From positions 1 through 33,648 of the forward strand of contig WGMS01000002.1 of the NCBI GenBank assembly GCA_016124935.1: a DNA stretch of 33,648 bases, in the 5' to 3' direction. This DNA comes from a bacterium. Its GTDB lineage: Bacteria; Cyanobacteriota; Vampirovibrionia; Obscuribacterales; Obscuribacteraceae. Position 1 is the first letter of the stretch, and the number at the start of each line of letters is the position of its first letter. Below, in pieces: positions 31,969-33,648 of the stretch. Both the position numbers and the translations under genes were made by a program. The notes under the pieces were generated by a model that did no database searches, was not told where the DNA came from, and saw only the letters and a program-made list of their open reading frames with translations.

Positions 31969-31988
31969 TTAATGATAGAAGATTATCA
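31969..31988. promoter_or_regulatory. Candidate Fur-box operator, copy 2 with dyad
   Basis: TTAATGATAGAA (31969-31980) continues into TGATAGAAGATTATCA (31973-31988), an inverted repeat TGATA/TATCA with six bases between. This is close to the Fur consensus (TGATAAT-N-ATTATCA) with one extra base. It lies 46 nt before the ATPase start at 32034 and ~85 nt upstream of the regulator gene. Confidence 0.5.
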
Positions 31989-32033
31989 ATAATGTATACT
32001 GACCCGTTCCAGGGTCATGGAGTGATTTGTGAG

Positions 32034-33014
32034 ATGAAATTTGCATTTGTAGGGAAAGGCGGTTCAGGTAAGAGCACTATCTCTGCTCTATTCGTCAAAT
32101 ATCTGGAAAAATCGAATAGGAACACGCTCGTTGTCGATGCCGACATCAACATGAATCTGGCCGGACTGCTTGACGTTTTGATCGAACCGGGCAAGTTTCT
32201 CTCTCATCCTGATGTGGCAAGGGCATTGCGCTCTTACTTTAGAGGCACGAACAGGCGTATCAAGGATGTCTCACAGTATTTGCCCACCACACCAGCAGGT
32301 ACAGGCTCAAATTTAGTTAAATCGGTGGAGGATCCGGAATTGGCTAGACTGGGTTCTACTGTTTCGAAGGATCCTCTAATACGCCTTTTGACGGTTGGCA
32401 CTTATGACGCCAAGGGTATCGGTGAGACCTGCTATCACTCTCATCTGTTCGTGGCAGAGAACCTTCTCAGTCACACTCTGAGCGATTCGGAATTTCATGT
32501 TGTTTGCGATATGGTGGCCGGCACCGATGCCTTTGCGTACTCGATGCATCTTCAGTTCGATGGCATTTTCTTGATTGCCGAGCCTAGTCCGGAATCCGTC
32601 GAAGTGTGCAAACTTTATCTCGACCTGGCAAAAGAGTCTGGTGTGGCGGATCTCGTCCATGTAGTCGGCAATAAGATTCAAGACCAAGAGGATCTGGAAT
32701 ATGTGGTCAAGGCGATAGGGAAAGAGCTCCTTCAGTGGTTTCCTGCTCTGCCGGCACTTAAAAAGGCTCGCCAGCAAGGTCGCCCTATCGATTGCTTGAT
32801 GATAGATCAGGCAATGGACGAGCGCTTGTCCAGCATTGAAGCCGCCGGGCTCAATCCCCGGCTGTCGAACCAGGAGAGAGTTCGTCTGTTAGAGAAACTG
32901 CATTTGAAACTGAATGGAAAGCAATGGGTGCAATCGGGCTATGGAGATGTTTCCGGGCAAATCGACCCTTACTTCCAATTTCCAGCGCTCCAGGGAACTG
33001 GGACTCGAGGCTGA
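32034..33014 (+). CDS. CooC/MinD-family P-loop ATPase
   Basis: A 326-residue protein; ATG 32034 is used because the deviant Walker A starts right there (MKFAFVGKGGSGKST), with GGAG ~11 nt upstream; an earlier ATG at 31992 adds 14 untypical residues. The KGG-GKS motif with its signature first Lys, DADINMNLAGLL and a DMVAGTDAF switch region mark the SIMIBI class, closest in style to CooC, the Ni-insertion ATPase of CO dehydrogenase. CooC proteins act as dimers and often help metallocentre maturation. No CODH or hydrogenase gene is nearby. A Fur-like box upstream suggests metal-responsive control. Confidence 0.8.
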   Translation: MKFAFVGKGGSGKSTISALFVKYLEKSNRNTLVVDADINMNLAGLLDVLIEPGKFLSHPDVARALRSYFRGTNRRIKDVSQYLPTTPAGTGSNLVKSVEDPELARLGSTVSKDPLIRLLTVGTYDAKGIGETCYHSHLFVAENLLSHTLSDSEFHVVCDMVAGTDAFAYSMHLQFDGIFLIAEPSPESVEVCKLYLDLAKESGVADLVHVVGNKIQDQEDLEYVVKAIGKELLQWFPALPALKKARQQGRPIDCLMIDQAMDERLSSIEAAGLNPRLSNQERVRLLEKLHLKLNGKQWVQSGYGDVSGQIDPYFQFPALQGTGTRG

Positions 33015-33032
33015 GGCCAGAAGTGGTTTTGT

Positions 33033-33509
33033 TTATTTATGAGACCAGATCGCAAACTGATAGATAAACAGGCAGCCATCGAGAATGGCTATGCAGGCGA
33101 AAATGATCTTCAGTAATTTTTCCTTGGTCCACCTTGCGAGCAGGGGGGCTGTTTGAGCACCTGCTACACAACCAAGGATAGTGAAAGCGGCGATTTCCCA
33201 GGGCACACCTCCTAAAAATAGGATATGGAGCAGGGCCAGATAAATGGAGTTGATCGAGAGTAGCACTACTCCCAGTGCTATTGCTTCGGCTGCCTCGAAG
33301 CCGAAGAGCAGCATCAAGGTAGCGGCAACTACTTCTCCCTCGCCTATGGCTACCCAGCCGGTAAGCAGACCGCCGATACTGGATGATATTAATAGGGCGA
33401 TTTTGGTTCTTTTGTTCCAGGTTCGCTCGGTTTTCCGGCGCAGGAAAATCGTCGCTAAAAGCAGTAATCCAAGCGAAATCGAGACTGGACCGAACAGACC
33501 TTTAACCTG
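33033..33509 (-). pseudogene. C-terminal half of a TauE/SafE-family permease, N-terminal half missing
   Basis: The minus-strand frame is open from an in-frame TAA at 33510-33512 to the stop at 33033, ~158 residues; the first ATG is at 33317 (94 residues). It encodes about four to five hydrophobic segments, for example SLGLLLLATIFL, LISSSIGGLLTGWVAIGEGE and AAFTILGCVAGAQTAPLLAR, matching the second repeat of TauE/SafE anion exporters, which have two repeats of ~4 TMs. No start with a ribosome site and no first half is seen upstream to the window end. It is either a remnant, or a frameshift separates it from an N-terminal half not recognised here. Confidence 0.6.
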
Positions 33510-33512
33510 TTA

Positions 33513-33648
33513 CGAGCAAAATAACACTGCCCGGTTTGAACAAGATAACTCTGCTCGAAAGCGGGCATTAAAAATTTGCATCAGCAGATCCAAAAGCTTT
33601 TGAGGCTTTTAAAACTTTTTGTACTTTTTTACCTTTTTGTGATCCCGG
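33513..33648. other. AT-rich right-end stretch without a gene
   Basis: Contains a perfect 12-bp palindrome CAAAAGCTTTTG and T-rich runs with repeated CTTTTT-type blocks near the end. No ORF, RNA gene or good terminator was recognised. Confidence 0.4.

Overview
The window reads as a bacterial chromosome with a short accessory stretch at its left end (about 1-4260) and a dense, mostly housekeeping remainder. The gene set includes a complete ALA-to-uroporphyrinogen III route, a DHH/CBS/poly(A)-polymerase-type tRNA nucleotidyltransferase, a bacterial flotillin cluster, a Hanks-type kinase with a leucine-rich-repeat-like tail, a GGDEF multi-receiver protein and YchF. This mix resembles non-photosynthetic relatives of Cyanobacteria (Melainabacteria/Vampirovibrionophyta, Obscuribacter-like). 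That placement is an inference from gene content and protein style; no marker gene in the window settles it.

Left end (1-4260): the 3' part of a large gene that looks like a polymorphic toxin is followed by a tightly coupled small gene, probably its immunity partner. Next come the tail of a minus-strand coiled-coil gene, a complete IS3-family element (2061-3636) with imperfect terminal repeats, a programmed -1 frameshift and an unusually long non-coding 3' tail, and then a headless plus-strand fragment resembling plasmid replication initiators. The genes cut at the two IS ends lie on opposite strands and no target duplication is visible, so the IS probably marks a deletion or rearrangement joint.

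4300-12800: Dps; then minus-strand genes for a TPR protein, a large membrane sensor with histidine-kinase architecture but degenerate catalytic boxes, a small protein with two GspE-N-like repeats, an unknown 155-residue protein, hemB, an Hpt-REC-REC-GGDEF protein and a single-domain response regulator.

12800-18100: a transmembrane Ser/Thr kinase on the plus strand converges on and overlaps by 4 nt a minus-strand hemA-hemC-hemD operon. With hemB this covers glutamyl-tRNA to uroporphyrinogen III except for hemL.

18100-23200: a minus-strand cluster in transcription order: an NfeD/YqiJ-like membrane protein with Asp/His-rich repeats, a short SPFH protein that appears fused to an NfeD-type OB fold, a full-length flotillin, a NadR-like P-loop NTPase whose start overlaps the flotillin stop, and a BtuF-like lipoprotein. 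This is the most unusual multigene arrangement in the window.

23200-33648: the tRNA nucleotidyltransferase, a diacylglycerol-kinase-family lipid kinase, an exported SRPBCC protein, tRNA-Ser(CGA), ychF, a lipoprotein with an HExxH motif, an exported protein with an internal repeat, a Fur-family regulator facing a CooC/MinD-like ATPase across a region with a Fur-box-like dyad, and the C-terminal half of a TauE/SafE permease whose N-terminal half is missing.
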